Origin: JANQEU01 sp965242805
Lineage (GTDB): Bacteria > Bacteroidota > Bacteroidia > Cytophagales > Cyclobacteriaceae
Length of the DNA stretch: 64,000 nucleotides
Direction of reading: 5' to 3'
NCBI GenBank assembly: GCA_965242805.1
Contig: CBDETD010000002.1
Location: 2,914,001 to 2,978,000, forward strand
Within the stretch, counting starts at the first letter, position 1. Each line of letters begins with the position of its first letter. The position numbers and the translations under genes are program-made. The notes beneath the pieces were generated by a model that was given only the letters and a program-made list of their open reading frames with translations, made no database searches and was not told the DNA's origin. Shown in pieces: positions 26,559 to 36,360 of this stretch.

Positions 26559-29422
26559 ACCTCAAGTTCTTCGAGTTCCTGATCCGCATACTCCTCCACA
26601 GGCACACAACTGCAAATCAAATTCCTATCACCATAAGCGTTATCTATTCTGCTCACGGCAGGCCAGAATTTATTAGTCTCTAACCAACTTAATGGAAAAG
26701 CAGCCTCTTTCCGTGTGTACGGTCTATCCCAATTTTCCATTGTTACTGTTCGGAACGTGTGAGGGGCATTCTTCAATACGTTATTTCCTGCATCTACTAC
26801 ACCTTCCTCAATGTTTCTTATTTCATTTCGAATGGAGATCATTACATCACAAAATCTATCCAATTCTACTTTTGTTTCGCTTTCTGTAGGTTCGATCATC
26901 ATGGTACCGGGAACAGGAAAAGATACTGTCGGAGCATGGTAGCCATAATCCATTAAACGCTTCGCAATGTCTTCTACCTCAATACCCACCTTTTTAAAAT
27001 CCCGGCAGTCAATGATCATTTCGTGGGCACTTCTTCCCTTGGAACCCTTATACAGGATCGGATAGTGACCTTCCAGTCTGTTTGCGATATAGTTGGCATT
27101 CAGAATAGCAATCTTGGTGGCGTTGGTCAAACCTTCTCCTCCCATCATGGCAATATATGCATGCGAAATAGGAAGAATGCTCGCACTACCATATTCCGCA
27201 GATGAAACAAATGTCATATTCTTTTCACCTTTTCCCGGGAGGAAAGGTGTCAGGTGCTCAGCAACGCCAATTGGTCCCATTCCCGGACCTCCTCCACCAT
27301 GAGGAATGCAAAATGTCTTGTGCAGGTTCAGATGGCAAACATCCGCACCAATCAACCCGGGCGAGGTCAATCCTACCTGGGCATTCATATTTGCACCATC
27401 CATATAAACCTGACCACCATGTTGGTGTATGGTGTCACAGATCTCTATAATATCCTCTTCAAAGACTCCATGAGTGGATGGGTAAGTAACCATCAGAGCA
27501 GCAAGACTTGAGGAATGTTCTTGGGCCTTATTTCTTAGGTCTCCAAGATCGATATTTCCTTTTTCATCGCATTTCACAATGATGACCTTCATTCCAGCCA
27601 TAACGGCACTTGCGGGGTTTGTACCATGAGCAGAGGACGGGATCAAGGCTACATTCCTATTCGCATCACCTCTGTAATGATGGTATTCCCGAATAACCAT
27701 AAGTCCGGTGTACTCACCCTGCGCACCGGAATTGGGCTGAAACGAAATCGAATGAAATCCAGTGATCTCAATAAGCCATTTCTCCAGTTCTTTGATCAGT
27801 GATTGATAACCCTGTGTCTGATCTTTGGGGGCAAACGGATGAATATTGCCAAATTCCGGCCAGGTCACAGGAATCATTTCGGTAGTGGCATTTAACTTCA
27901 TTGTACACGACCCAAGGGAGATCATGGAATGTGTTAATGAAAGGTCTTTGTTTTCCAACCTTTTTAAATACCTAAGCATCTCATGCTCTGATTGATATTC
28001 GTGGAAAACAGGATGTTCGAGGTAATTTAAAGGTCGATAGCTATCAACATCCAACTGTAGGTCATTGTCAATGATAGGTGCATTTTGACCTGATGCCTCA
28101 GCAAAAATTTCCACTACCAGTTGAGCTTCCTTTAGGTCATGAGTTTGATCGAAAGATATTCCGACTTGACCTTCATCGAAATATCTGAAATTCACTTCCT
28201 TGGATTCAGCTATCTTTTTGATAGCGTCGGTATTTTCAACAGAAATTTTAATTGTATCAAAATATCTGGAGTTTGAGTTTTTATATCCAATGGACGATAA
28301 GGCTTTCTCTGTGGCCTTCGCCAAACCATGGACTTTAAATGCGATCCGTCTCAGACCAAAGGGACCATGATATGAAGCATACATTGCTGACATCACAGAA
28401 AGCAGAACCTGAGCAGTACATATGTTGGACGTAGCTCTTTCCCTTTTGATATGTTGTTCCCTGGTCTGTAGCGCCATTCTGTATGCATCATTTCCTTCGG
28501 CATCCTTTGAAACTCCAATTATTCTACCGGGGACAGACCTTTTATAAGCTTCCCTTGTAGCAAAAAACGCAGCATGAGGTCCTCCAAAACCCATTGGGAC
28601 CCCAAACCTTTGAGAGGTACCGATTACGGTGTCAACTCCCCATTCTCCGGGTGCCTCATTAATAACTAAGGCCAGGAGGTCTGAGCCGACGCTCAGAAAT
28701 ATTTCATTCTCTTTTGCTGAAGTACAAAAGTGTTTCCAATCCCTTATTTCCCCGTTGTTATCCGGGTACTGAAAATAAGCTCCGAAAATGTCTTCCCTTG
28801 TCAAATCAACTTTTAGAATGTCCGTAACCTCAAGAGTGATACCCAGTGGAGTTGCCCTGGTTTTTAGTATTTCCAGTGTTTGCGGAAATACATCTTTGTC
28901 AACAATGAAAGTTTTAGCCTGCTTTTTTACTCCTTTCCTAAGGCTGAGGAACATTGACATTGACTCTGCGGCGGCAGTACCTTCGTCCAGAAGAGAGGCA
29001 TTGGCTATCTCCATTCCAGTAAGGTCGATCACCATTGTCTGAAAGTTTATGAGGGCTTCCAGACGACCTTGAGCGATCTCAGCCTGATAAGGAGTGTAAG
29101 CAGTATACCAGCCCGGATTTTCCAGTATGTTTCTCTGGATTACACCAGGTACGATAGTGCCATAATAACCTTGTCCAATGAAGGACTTGAATACTTTGTT
29201 TTGTTTCGCAATATTACTGGCCACATTGAGATAATCGTACTCACTAAGAGCGTCATTTACCTTCAATGGAGAATTCATCCTTATTTTAGGTGGAATGGTC
29301 TCATCCATAAGTTGATCCAAAGTGTCAACTTTCAAAGCTGTCAGCATCTCGCGTATCTCATTATCCGAAGGTCCATTGTGTCTCCTTTCAAATGAGTCCC
29401 TGGTATTTAGGTCAATGTGCAT
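26555..29422 (-). CDS. gcvP: Glycine dehydrogenase (decarboxylating), P-protein
   Basis: GcvP decarboxylates glycine and passes the aminomethyl group to the lipoyl H-protein in the glycine cleavage system. The 955-residue chain holds both halves that are separate subunits in some bacteria. The N-half starts RRHNGPSDNEIREML and the PLP lysine is in HLNLHKTFCIPHGGGGPGMGPIGV in the C-half. Length is normal. The T- and H-protein genes are not in this window. It overlaps the lipoprotein gene at its 3' end by 4 bp. Confidence 0.97.
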   Translation of the reverse strand: MHIDLNTRDSFERRHNGPSDNEIREMLTALKVDTLDQLMDETIPPKIRMNSPLKVNDALSEYDYLNVASNIAKQNKVFKSFIGQGYYGTIVPGVIQRNILENPGWYTAYTPYQAEIAQGRLEALINFQTMVIDLTGMEIANASLLDEGTAAAESMSMFLSLRKGVKKQAKTFIVDKDVFPQTLEILKTRATPLGITLEVTDILKVDLTREDIFGAYFQYPDNNGEIRDWKHFCTSAKENEIFLSVGSDLLALVINEAPGEWGVDTVIGTSQRFGVPMGFGGPHAAFFATREAYKRSVPGRIIGVSKDAEGNDAYRMALQTREQHIKRERATSNICTAQVLLSVMSAMYASYHGPFGLRRIAFKVHGLAKATEKALSSIGYKNSNSRYFDTIKISVENTDAIKKIAESKEVNFRYFDEGQVGISFDQTHDLKEAQLVVEIFAEASGQNAPIIDNDLQLDVDSYRPLNYLEHPVFHEYQSEHEMLRYLKRLENKDLSLTHSMISLGSCTMKLNATTEMIPVTWPEFGNIHPFAPKDQTQGYQSLIKELEKWLIEITGFHSISFQPNSGAQGEYTGLMVIREYHHYRGDANRNVALIPSSAHGTNPASAVMAGMKVIIVKCDEKGNIDLGDLRNKAQEHSSSLAALMVTYPSTHGVFEEDIIEICDTIHQHGGQVYMDGANMNAQVGLTSPGLIGADVCHLNLHKTFCIPHGGGGPGMGPIGVAEHLTPFLPGKGEKNMTFVSSAEYGSASILPISHAYIAMMGGEGLTNATKIAILNANYIANRLEGHYPILYKGSKGRSAHEMIIDCRDFKKVGIEVEDIAKRLMDYGYHAPTVSFPVPGTMMIEPTESETKVELDRFCDVMISIRNEIRNIEEGVVDAGNNVLKNAPHTFRTVTMENWDRPYTRKEAAFPLSWLETNKFWPAVSRIDNAYGDRNLICSCVPVEEYADQELEELEV

Positions 29423-29450
29423 TTATTTCTTAATCGTTTTAGAAGATCCG

Positions 29451-29458
29451 CAAATTTA
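29451..29458 (-). promoter_or_regulatory. Candidate -7 promoter element for gcvP (TAAATTTG)
   Basis: On the minus strand TAAATTTG (29458 to 29451) matches TAnnTTTG and lies 28 bp before the gcvP ATG. A TTTG at 29485 to 29482 is 23 bp further upstream. I see no glycine-riboswitch-like structure in the short leader. Confidence 0.45.
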
Positions 29459-29541
29459 AAATAAAGAACAGGTAAACCGTTCAAAAAAATCCACAGTTGT
29501 AACCGAATGTTAAATCATTAGTTTCGCCGAAAATCTGATTA

Positions 29542-30990
29542 ATGAAAAAATTATTTGTTGCGTTAGTCACATTGCTGATTTTCAACCTTGCGCTTGCTCA
29601 ATCAAGCAATCCACGGAAGTTTGCGAAAACGATCACAGTTGAGGATCTGGAGTCCAGACTGGCAGTACTCGCAGCGGATTCTTTGGAGGGCCGGGACACT
29701 GGGACACGAGGACAGAAAAAAGCAGCAAGATTTATTGCGGAGCACTTTCAACAGATTGGTATTTCTGCTCCAGTTGACGGTTCGTATTTCCAGGAGTTCA
29801 ATCTCGAAAGAAAGGGATGGGGAGAAATCTATTTGAAAAAAGGAGACAGCTTACGATATAATATGCAACATTTTGCCTTTCAATCGAAATCTGAGATAGA
29901 AGATGAAATGGAGATAGAGTTATTCTATTTGGGAAGTGATACGGACTCATCTTTAAACGATATCAAGGGAAAATATGTAGTGCTTGAAAATGAGAAATGG
30001 AGTGATTCCAAGGAAACAATTTCCAAATTGAATGAATACGGACCATCAGGGTATTTCATTACAACTTCCCAGGAAGAAATGGAACTTGTCTACTCCAAAT
30101 TCAAAAGATATTTTGAGAGGACCTCACTTACCTTACCTGAACAGAACACTCGATTTGAAGTGAGTAATATTCGTTCGGAACGAGTTGTGATCACCACCTC
30201 TGAAACAATAAGCTGGATATATGGAAAACCCTCAACGGAAATCCCTTACGGGGATTTGTCGACAGTATTGTTAAAAGCTGATCGAAAAGTAGAATCTGTC
30301 GTCACCGAGAATGTCCTGGGCTACATTGAAGGATCAGAAATCCCCGAAGAAGTAATTGTAATCACAAGTCACTATGATCATGTGGGAATGAGAAATGGTG
30401 AAATCTATAACGGTGCTGACGACGACGGATCCGGAACTACAGCCGTCATGGAGCTGGCGGAAGCTTTCGCGACTGCTGTAAAGAAAGGTAAAGGTCCGAA
30501 AAGAAGTATTTTGTTTATGTGTGTGTCAGGTGAAGAAAAGGGTCTTTTAGGTTCAAGATACTACACACAGTATCCCACTTACCCTTTGGATAAGACTGTG
30601 ACTAATCTTAACATTGATATGATTGGAAGAGTTGATACGAATCATAACGAGGAAGATGAATATGTGTATGTAATTGGTTCCGATAAATTATCTTCTGAGC
30701 TCCACGAACTTTCAGAAAGTATTAATCAGCAATTTGTGAAGTTAGATCTCGACTACACTTACAATGACGAAAATGATCCCAACAGATTCTATTACAGGTC
30801 GGACCACTACAATTTTGCTAAAAACAACGTTCCAATCATCTTCTATTTCAATGGAACTCATGCGGACTACCATAAACCAACGGACACCATCGAGAAGATA
30901 AATTTTCCATTAATGAAAATGAGGACTGACCTTATTTTTTATACAGCCTGGGAAATTGCTAACCGGGAGGGAAGGATAAAATTGGATTGA
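29542..30990 (+). CDS. Secreted M28-family zinc aminopeptidase
   Basis: This 482-residue exported protein has a signal peptide ending ALAQ (about residue 20). A PA-like insert near residue 140 precedes the M28 core with metal ligands in TSHYDHVG (His), GADDDGSGTT (Asp), SGEEKGLLGS (catalytic Glu pair), NIDMIGR (Asp) and SDHYNF (His). It should cleave N-terminal residues from peptides in the periplasm or outside. A strong hairpin terminator follows. Confidence 0.9.
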   Translation: MKKLFVALVTLLIFNLALAQSSNPRKFAKTITVEDLESRLAVLAADSLEGRDTGTRGQKKAARFIAEHFQQIGISAPVDGSYFQEFNLERKGWGEIYLKKGDSLRYNMQHFAFQSKSEIEDEMEIELFYLGSDTDSSLNDIKGKYVVLENEKWSDSKETISKLNEYGPSGYFITTSQEEMELVYSKFKRYFERTSLTLPEQNTRFEVSNIRSERVVITTSETISWIYGKPSTEIPYGDLSTVLLKADRKVESVVTENVLGYIEGSEIPEEVIVITSHYDHVGMRNGEIYNGADDDGSGTTAVMELAEAFATAVKKGKGPKRSILFMCVSGEEKGLLGSRYYTQYPTYPLDKTVTNLNIDMIGRVDTNHNEEDEYVYVIGSDKLSSELHELSESINQQFVKLDLDYTYNDENDPNRFYYRSDHYNFAKNNVPIIFYFNGTHADYHKPTDTIEKINFPLMKMRTDLIFYTAWEIANREGRIKLD

Positions 30991-30998
30991 CCTTAATC

Positions 30999-31044
30999 GA
31001 TCTTGATGGGGCCAGAGGACTCTGTACCCCACACAAGATCTTTT
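30999..31044 (+). terminator. Strong hairpin terminator after the M28 peptidase gene
   Basis: Nested arms GATCTTG/CAAGATC (30999-31005, 31034-31040), GGGG/CCCC (31008-31011, 31027-31030) and CAGAG/CTCTG (31013-31017, 31020-31024) form one long hairpin followed by TTTT. It begins 9 bases after the stop codon. The remaining 210 bp to the next gene hold nothing else recognisable. Confidence 0.75.
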
Positions 31045-31254
31045 CAACCAGCTATGGAAAGAAAGACAATTTCTATCCCTCTTTCTAATACAAGTATAGT
31101 ATTTTTCCAATTCCTCCAAAACCATTTTCAGCACAATTGCACTTTATCTATATTAATATTGGATTTGGAGGAGCATTTATATGATTATTCAAAGAGTACA
31201 ACAACAAGTAAACTGTTCTCAAATTAATATTTCGTCTATAACTTCTTTATACTC

Positions 31255-32604
31255 ATGACCGAACCAAAACACTACTTAATCAAGGAAGTCACTATCGTCA
31301 ATGAAGGGCAATTGACGGAATCAGATCTTTTACTATCTAACGGAAGAATTGAGAGGATTGACAAGAATATCGAGACAGATAAAAATGTAGTTGAGGTTGT
31401 TGGCAATGGACTTCATCTGTTCCCAGGTGTGATCGATGATCAGGTACATTTCCGGGAACCAGGCTTGACACACAAGGCTGAGATATACACTGAAGCCAAA
31501 GCAGCTGTCGCCGGCGGAATCACATCATATATGGAAATGCCCAATGTCAATCCGCAAACACTTACCCAGCAATTACTTGCTGAAAAATACGAATTGGGAA
31601 GAATGAAATCCCTGGCGAATTTTTCCTTTTATATGGGTGCCTCCAATGATAACCTGGATGAAGTTTTGAAAACGGATCCGAAAAGTGTCTGTGGGTTGAA
31701 GATATTTATGGGCTCGTCCACCGGGGATATGTTGGTAGACGATGAGCAGGTCCTGGACAATATTTTTAGAAATGTGTCAATGTTGATTGCCACGCATTGC
31801 GAGGATGAAGATACCATTCGTGCTAATCAACAAGCGGCTATTGATCGATTTGGAGAAAATATTCCCATTTCACATCACCCGATCATCCGATCTCATGAAG
31901 CTTGTTATTTATCCAGTTCTAAAGCTGTGGCCTTGGCAAAAAAGTATAACACCCGGCTTCATATTTTGCACATTTCTACCGGTAAGGAAACGGAGTTGTT
32001 CCGGAATGATATTCCCCTAAAAGATAAAAGGATCACATCCGAAGCATGTATTCATCATCTGTGGTTTTCAGATGAGGATTACGACAAAAAAGATGTCTGG
32101 ATCAAATGGAATCCTGCAGTGAAATCATCTGAAGATAGGGAAGGGATATGGAAGGCCTTACTTGATGACCGAATTGATGTGATAGCGACTGACCATGCAC
32201 CGCATACCATAGATGAAAAACAGAATAAATACCTGAAAGCACCCTCGGGAGGTCCACTGGTCCAGCATTCATTGGTTACCATGCTCGAGTTTTATCATCA
32301 AGGAAAGATCAGTCTGGAAAGGATTGCACACAAAATGAGTCATGCTGTTGCTGAATGCTTTCAACTTAAAAATCGCGGATACTTGAGAGAAGGTTATGCT
32401 GCAGACATGGTCATGGTGGACCTTAATAAACCGTGGACCGTTGATAGAAATAATGTGTTAGCCAAATGTGGTTGGTCCCCTTTTGAAGGGGTCACTTTCA
32501 AATCCAGTGTGACAAAAGCATTTGTCAATGGTCATTTGGCATACGATGAAGGAGTGTTTGATGAAAGTAAGATGGGGGAACGACTTACATTTGATAGGAG
32601 CTAA
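31255..32604 (+). CDS. pyrC: Dihydroorotase
   Basis: This amidohydrolase catalyses the third step of pyrimidine synthesis, carbamoyl-aspartate to dihydroorotate. The metal motif reads GVIDDQVHFREPGLTHK, where the usual HxH is QxH, a form I recall from other Bacteroidota dihydroorotases. The carboxylated lysine is in CGLKIFMGSSTGDM, later histidines are in ATHCEDE and HILHIST, and the catalytic aspartate is in ATDHAPHT. Of 449 residues, length is normal. An allantoinase is the main alternative. Confidence 0.88.
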   Translation: MTEPKHYLIKEVTIVNEGQLTESDLLLSNGRIERIDKNIETDKNVVEVVGNGLHLFPGVIDDQVHFREPGLTHKAEIYTEAKAAVAGGITSYMEMPNVNPQTLTQQLLAEKYELGRMKSLANFSFYMGASNDNLDEVLKTDPKSVCGLKIFMGSSTGDMLVDDEQVLDNIFRNVSMLIATHCEDEDTIRANQQAAIDRFGENIPISHHPIIRSHEACYLSSSKAVALAKKYNTRLHILHISTGKETELFRNDIPLKDKRITSEACIHHLWFSDEDYDKKDVWIKWNPAVKSSEDREGIWKALLDDRIDVIATDHAPHTIDEKQNKYLKAPSGGPLVQHSLVTMLEFYHQGKISLERIAHKMSHAVAECFQLKNRGYLREGYAADMVMVDLNKPWTVDRNNVLAKCGWSPFEGVTFKSSVTKAFVNGHLAYDEGVFDESKMGERLTFDRS

Positions 32605-32701
32605 ATCAGCTTTTTGCTTCATAAGATTCTCCCATTTTCAACTAACAATGCGACGGAGGCCTTGTTGATATGAACCTCCTCTGACCACTAAAAATGATAA
32701 C

Positions 32702-32728
32702 AAAAAAACTGGCCGGAAAATCCAGCCA
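32702..32728 (-). terminator. Rho-independent terminator after the TonB-dependent receptor gene
   Basis: A 7-bp stem (TGGCCGG at 32710-32716 and CCAGCCA at 32722-32728, one G-U pair) with a 5-nt loop is followed on the minus strand by a run of seven T (32708 down to 32702). It lies 26 bp past the receptor stop codon. Confidence 0.8.
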
Positions 32729-32754
32729 ATCTTTCTTGATATTGTCTTAATACT

Positions 32755-34875
32755 TTAAAATCTTGCTCTCAGTGAAGCATATACTTGTCGTCCTCCACGA
32801 CCTGGCATTGTATTGATCCTCCGTCGGGCATATTCAGCAAAATGGATATCCGAGTCAAGCAGGTTTACACCATACAGACTGAATTTCAAACCCGGCTTCA
32901 TTTCCATATCAAACAGTTTATTGAGATCAAATGAAAGATTCCCAGTAAGGTAATTGTAAGCATCAGCACTTGGATTATTATCTAGTGTCGTTTGATTACC
33001 ATCAGTATCAAATACCGCAATGGATTCTGTTTCACCGGCAAATGTGTTGAAAAGTCCAAGTTCTACTCCTTTAGGGCTATTGTAGCTTAATCCCAGTTTG
33101 AACATGAATGATGGAGTCCCCTGCTGATTCTCCCGATTTTTGTCATCTTCATTTGTATAATAACTAACTCCAAGGTTGGTGTAGAAAACTTCACTCAAAC
33201 TAACCTTACTTTCCAATTCAACTCCATTAACCTTTAAAGTCCCTTTATTAATAAATGTTGGTGTTCCACTTTTCTCCCCAGCATTTGGATGGCCTGCCGG
33301 ATAGACGTAAACACTGTCCTGAGGTAATGACCTTCCAATCAGGTCTTTGGCATCTACATGAACAAAAGTTAAAGACGTCTCTGATCTTGAAGTTTTGTGC
33401 ATCAACTGTGCTTCGTATGTATTATTCTTCTCAGGAGATAAATTTGGATTCCCGAACAGAGTACCATCATTCTGCACATAAGATTGAAGTCCAATGGCAG
33501 ATCTGAAAGCATTGGAAACCATCAGTTTCCCTGCAAAATGATCTGTGAATTTAAAAATCGTTGCAATTCGAGGGACGAGGTCAGCTTTTAGATCCGGTAC
33601 TTTATTGAGTTGAACTCCACTGACTAATTTGATCCTGTCTGTTACCTGGTAATCAGCCTGAGCATAGGCAGCCAGCCAGGTAGTGTTAAATCTTGGGATC
33701 GTCGTAAATGGAGGGTCTGGAAGGGTTGTATTCGTCAAGATATTCCTTGGAGTCCCATCTGCATTGAAGTGATTTAATTCAAACATACCCGTTTGATAAT
33801 TCACTGATCCCCCCAGAGTGATATTCAGATTGTCGAAAAGACTAATGAAACTCGTCGCTTCAAAAAGCAATCCATCACTGGAGCCATTTTGAAATTCATC
33901 ATATCCTACGTCAATATATCTGGTATGATATTCGAATCGGTTGTAGGTAACATCAAATGTCAAATCGACATTGTCGGATACGTTTAGATCGTATCCTGTA
34001 TTTACAAAGATACGGGGAGTCGATACTTCCCATATACCCAGGCTATCGGCTCCTTTTCTATCATCATAGGCCCAGATAGGTCTATTGGCAATATTATTCT
34101 GGGTATTTTGACCAGCAAAAGCATTCATTCTCAGGTTGCCTGCATTCAAGTTCAGGTTTATGCCTGCTGCTTTCCGTCTGAATTCAAAAGAACCGAATAT
34201 ATTTCGCTCGTCCATCATGGAAAAATCCCATCCGCCATCGTCCAGGTAATTAAATCCTACTCCAATATCTACTTTCTCCCCAATTTTGGTTCCCAGGGCC
34301 CCTGAAAATTGCATACTATTACCGGATCCATATCTTGCACTAAGTGAAGGTTTTAATTCGTTTCCTTTCTTGGTAATAATGTTTACAACACCCATGTATG
34401 CTCCGGATCCATAAAGGACCGAACCCGGACCACGAATAACCTCCACTCGTTTGATACTTTCAACAGGGAATGCCTGATAGAATGCTGTATACTGACCATT
34501 CCTAAAACTTTCACGAGTAGGACGTCCGTCGATCAGTACAAGAATGTGCAAGTTGTCAATGACGGTTGTAGTCCCTCTTACCGAGTAAATAGAATTGGGT
34601 ACTGCCAATTTCCCGTAGGTATTGGCCCCCACAACCCGATCAAGTACATCCATAAGGTGGCGAGCACCATATGTTGCAATCTCTCTCTCTGAGATTACTG
34701 TGATTACAGCTGCAGCATCTAATACTCCTTCACTACTTTTGGAAGCTGTGATCACTTTCATGTTCATTAAATCTTCCAGGGATAACTCTAAAATATTATC
34801 CTCCTGAGCGAAAAGGGCAGTGCTTGTCATAAGTGCAGACATCAATACCACTTTCGCAAATGTTTTGATTTTCAT
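32755..34875 (-). CDS. TonB-dependent outer-membrane receptor
   Basis: The 706-residue protein has a signal peptide (cleavage after FAQ, about residue 24), a plug domain (about 50-170) with ITVISEREIATYGARHLMDVLDRV and GPGSVLYGSGAYMGVVNIITKKG, then a 22-strand-type barrel ending in an aromatic residue (SLRARF). It imports a ligand using TonB energy. No carboxypeptidase-like N-domain and no SusD partner are present, so it is closer to siderophore, vitamin or metal receptors. Ligand unknown. The 285 bp upstream show no gene or clear promoter. Confidence 0.92.
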   Translation of the reverse strand: MKIKTFAKVVLMSALMTSTALFAQEDNILELSLEDLMNMKVITASKSSEGVLDAAAVITVISEREIATYGARHLMDVLDRVVGANTYGKLAVPNSIYSVRGTTTVIDNLHILVLIDGRPTRESFRNGQYTAFYQAFPVESIKRVEVIRGPGSVLYGSGAYMGVVNIITKKGNELKPSLSARYGSGNSMQFSGALGTKIGEKVDIGVGFNYLDDGGWDFSMMDERNIFGSFEFRRKAAGINLNLNAGNLRMNAFAGQNTQNNIANRPIWAYDDRKGADSLGIWEVSTPRIFVNTGYDLNVSDNVDLTFDVTYNRFEYHTRYIDVGYDEFQNGSSDGLLFEATSFISLFDNLNITLGGSVNYQTGMFELNHFNADGTPRNILTNTTLPDPPFTTIPRFNTTWLAAYAQADYQVTDRIKLVSGVQLNKVPDLKADLVPRIATIFKFTDHFAGKLMVSNAFRSAIGLQSYVQNDGTLFGNPNLSPEKNNTYEAQLMHKTSRSETSLTFVHVDAKDLIGRSLPQDSVYVYPAGHPNAGEKSGTPTFINKGTLKVNGVELESKVSLSEVFYTNLGVSYYTNEDDKNRENQQGTPSFMFKLGLSYNSPKGVELGLFNTFAGETESIAVFDTDGNQTTLDNNPSADAYNYLTGNLSFDLNKLFDMEMKPGLKFSLYGVNLLDSDIHFAEYARRRINTMPGRGGRQVYASLRARF

Positions 34876-35160
34876 TGTTTATAGCTTTGGTTGATAACTA
34901 AACTTTGGAACACACACTCTAAATACTATAACCCAATATTTCAGGTCAAAACAAAGTATTATATGTAGTTCACCAGGCCCGAAACTATCTCCAGTCACCA
35001 CAAGGAGACAAAAATTCTCTACTGAAAGAAGGATTTATCAAATGAATCGGAACAAAACTGAAGTGAAATCCGGTGAGTAATTGAGTATTCATCCGACATG
35101 AAACCCTGGCAACTGTAATTGATGAAGGCACGAAGGAGAACAATTTACATGTGATAGAAG

Positions 35161-35982
35161 CTAGATCAGTTCTTTCGCTTTCTCCCAGTACTTATCCATT
35201 TCAGCAAGGGTCATAGTGGCTAGATCCTTTCCGTCTTTCTTTGATTCGGATTCGAGGTATTGAAATCGCCTGATAAACTTCTTATTCGTCCGTTCGAGAG
35301 CTTCTTCGGGATTGAGATCCACAAATCGGGAGTAGTTGATAAGTGAAAACAGCAAATCTCCAAACTCATGTTGAGCATTGTCAGCATCAATCGGTTTATC
35401 AGATGTAACATCGAATTCGTTCCTGAACTCACGCATCTCTTCCTCTACTTTTTCCCAAACCTGTTCCTTTTCCTCCCAATCAAATCCCACTCCTCTTGCT
35501 TTTTCCTGGATCCTCATCGCTTTCACCAGGGCTGGAAGAGAATTTGGTACTCCTGCGAGAACAGAGTGATTACCTTTTTCTTTTAGTTTGATCTTTTCCC
35601 AATTTGCCTTTACCACCTCTTCATCATCGGTTTCAATATCACCGTAGATATGCGGATGCCTCCTTACTAATTTGTCGCATACAGTATTCAAAACACTTTC
35701 AATATCAAATTTCTTTTTCTCGGATCCGATCCTGGCATAGAATACCAGATGCAACATGAGATCACCTATCTCTTTCTTTATCTCATCCATATCACCATCC
35801 AAAATTGCATCCGACAATTCATAGGTTTCCTCGATGGTGAGATGCCGAAGCGACTCCATGGTTTGTTTTTTATCCCATGGGCAATTCTCTCTTAGCTCAT
35901 CCATTATTGTCAATAACCGGTCAAAAGCTTCCAGTTTTTCTTTCCTTTTTGGATCCGGAGTGGAAATAATTGAATTTGGCAT
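35161..35982 (-). CDS. mazG: Nucleoside triphosphate pyrophosphohydrolase MazG
   Basis: MazG hydrolyses (d)NTPs to monophosphates and can lower ppGpp. The 273-residue protein carries two MazG-type domains: CPWDKKQTMESLRHLTIEETYEL with EIGDLMLHLVFYARIG in the first (ExxE plus ExxD metal sites) and EFGDLLFSLINYSRF in the second. Length matches E. coli MazG. It is divergent from the small membrane protein gene and is probably monocistronic. Confidence 0.94.
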   Translation of the reverse strand: MPNSIISTPDPKRKEKLEAFDRLLTIMDELRENCPWDKKQTMESLRHLTIEETYELSDAILDGDMDEIKKEIGDLMLHLVFYARIGSEKKKFDIESVLNTVCDKLVRRHPHIYGDIETDDEEVVKANWEKIKLKEKGNHSVLAGVPNSLPALVKAMRIQEKARGVGFDWEEKEQVWEKVEEEMREFRNEFDVTSDKPIDADNAQHEFGDLLFSLINYSRFVDLNPEEALERTNKKFIRRFQYLESESKKDGKDLATMTLAEMDKYWEKAKELI

Positions 35983-36040
35983 GAATTAATTAATGTGAGG
36001 CTTTGTTAAAGGAAAGTGTAAAGGTAAACATCTGATTACC

Positions 36041-36048
36041 TAACTTTG
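36041..36048 (+). promoter_or_regulatory. Candidate -7 promoter element (TAACTTTG)
   Basis: TAACTTTG matches TAnnTTTG, 15 bp before the ATG at 36064 of the small membrane protein. The same transcript probably continues through glmM and the cysteine desulfurase gene. Confidence 0.45.
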
Positions 36049-36063
36049 TTAAAAATAATAGAG

Positions 36064-36294
36064 ATGGCCACAATATTTCTTGCAATCGGTCTTGTAGCAT
36101 TATTTTTCATAGGTATGTCGGTACGACTACTGTTAGTGAAAAACGGTGAATTCAAAGGAACATGCGCTTCCCAAAGCCCATTTCTCAACAAGGAAGGTGT
36201 GACATGCAATTATTGTGGTAAAACGGTAAATCCCGGAGACTCTTGTGCAGAACCTAAATCAGAAGTTGACAAGGTTCTTGCTAAGTTCAATTAA
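36064..36294 (+). CDS. Small membrane protein with cysteine pairs, NqrM-like
   Basis: This 76-residue protein has one N-terminal TM helix (about 2-24) and a soluble tail with four cysteines in the order KGTCASQ, TCNYCG and DSC. That layout recalls NqrM/DUF539, which helps insert iron into Na+-translocating NADH:quinone reductase, but the match is loose and no nqr genes are nearby. It could equally be a separate Bacteroidota family. It lies just upstream of glmM. Confidence 0.55.
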   Translation: MATIFLAIGLVALFFIGMSVRLLLVKNGEFKGTCASQSPFLNKEGVTCNYCGKTVNPGDSCAEPKSEVDKVLAKFN

Positions 36295-36316
36295 TCTTTA
36301 CAAACCTTTTCAGGAA

Positions 36317-36339
36317 GCGCAAATTTGTCATATTTGCGC
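36317..36339 (+). other. Hairpin upstream of the phosphoglucosamine mutase gene
   Basis: Perfect 8-bp arms GCGCAAAT (36317-36324) and ATTTGCGC (36332-36339) enclose a 7-nt loop. It sits between the small membrane protein gene and the favoured start of glmM (36361). There is no U-run, so it is not a standard terminator; it may be an mRNA processing or stability element. Confidence 0.6.
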
Positions 36340-36360
36340 CCGAAAATAACTGAATCGCAC

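Noticed and set aside
31255..32604. Missing first histidine (QxH for HxH) in dihydroorotase taken as a broken active site
   Set aside because: The rest of the motif and the carboxylated lysine are intact, and I recall the same QVHFREPG form in other Bacteroidota dihydroorotases.
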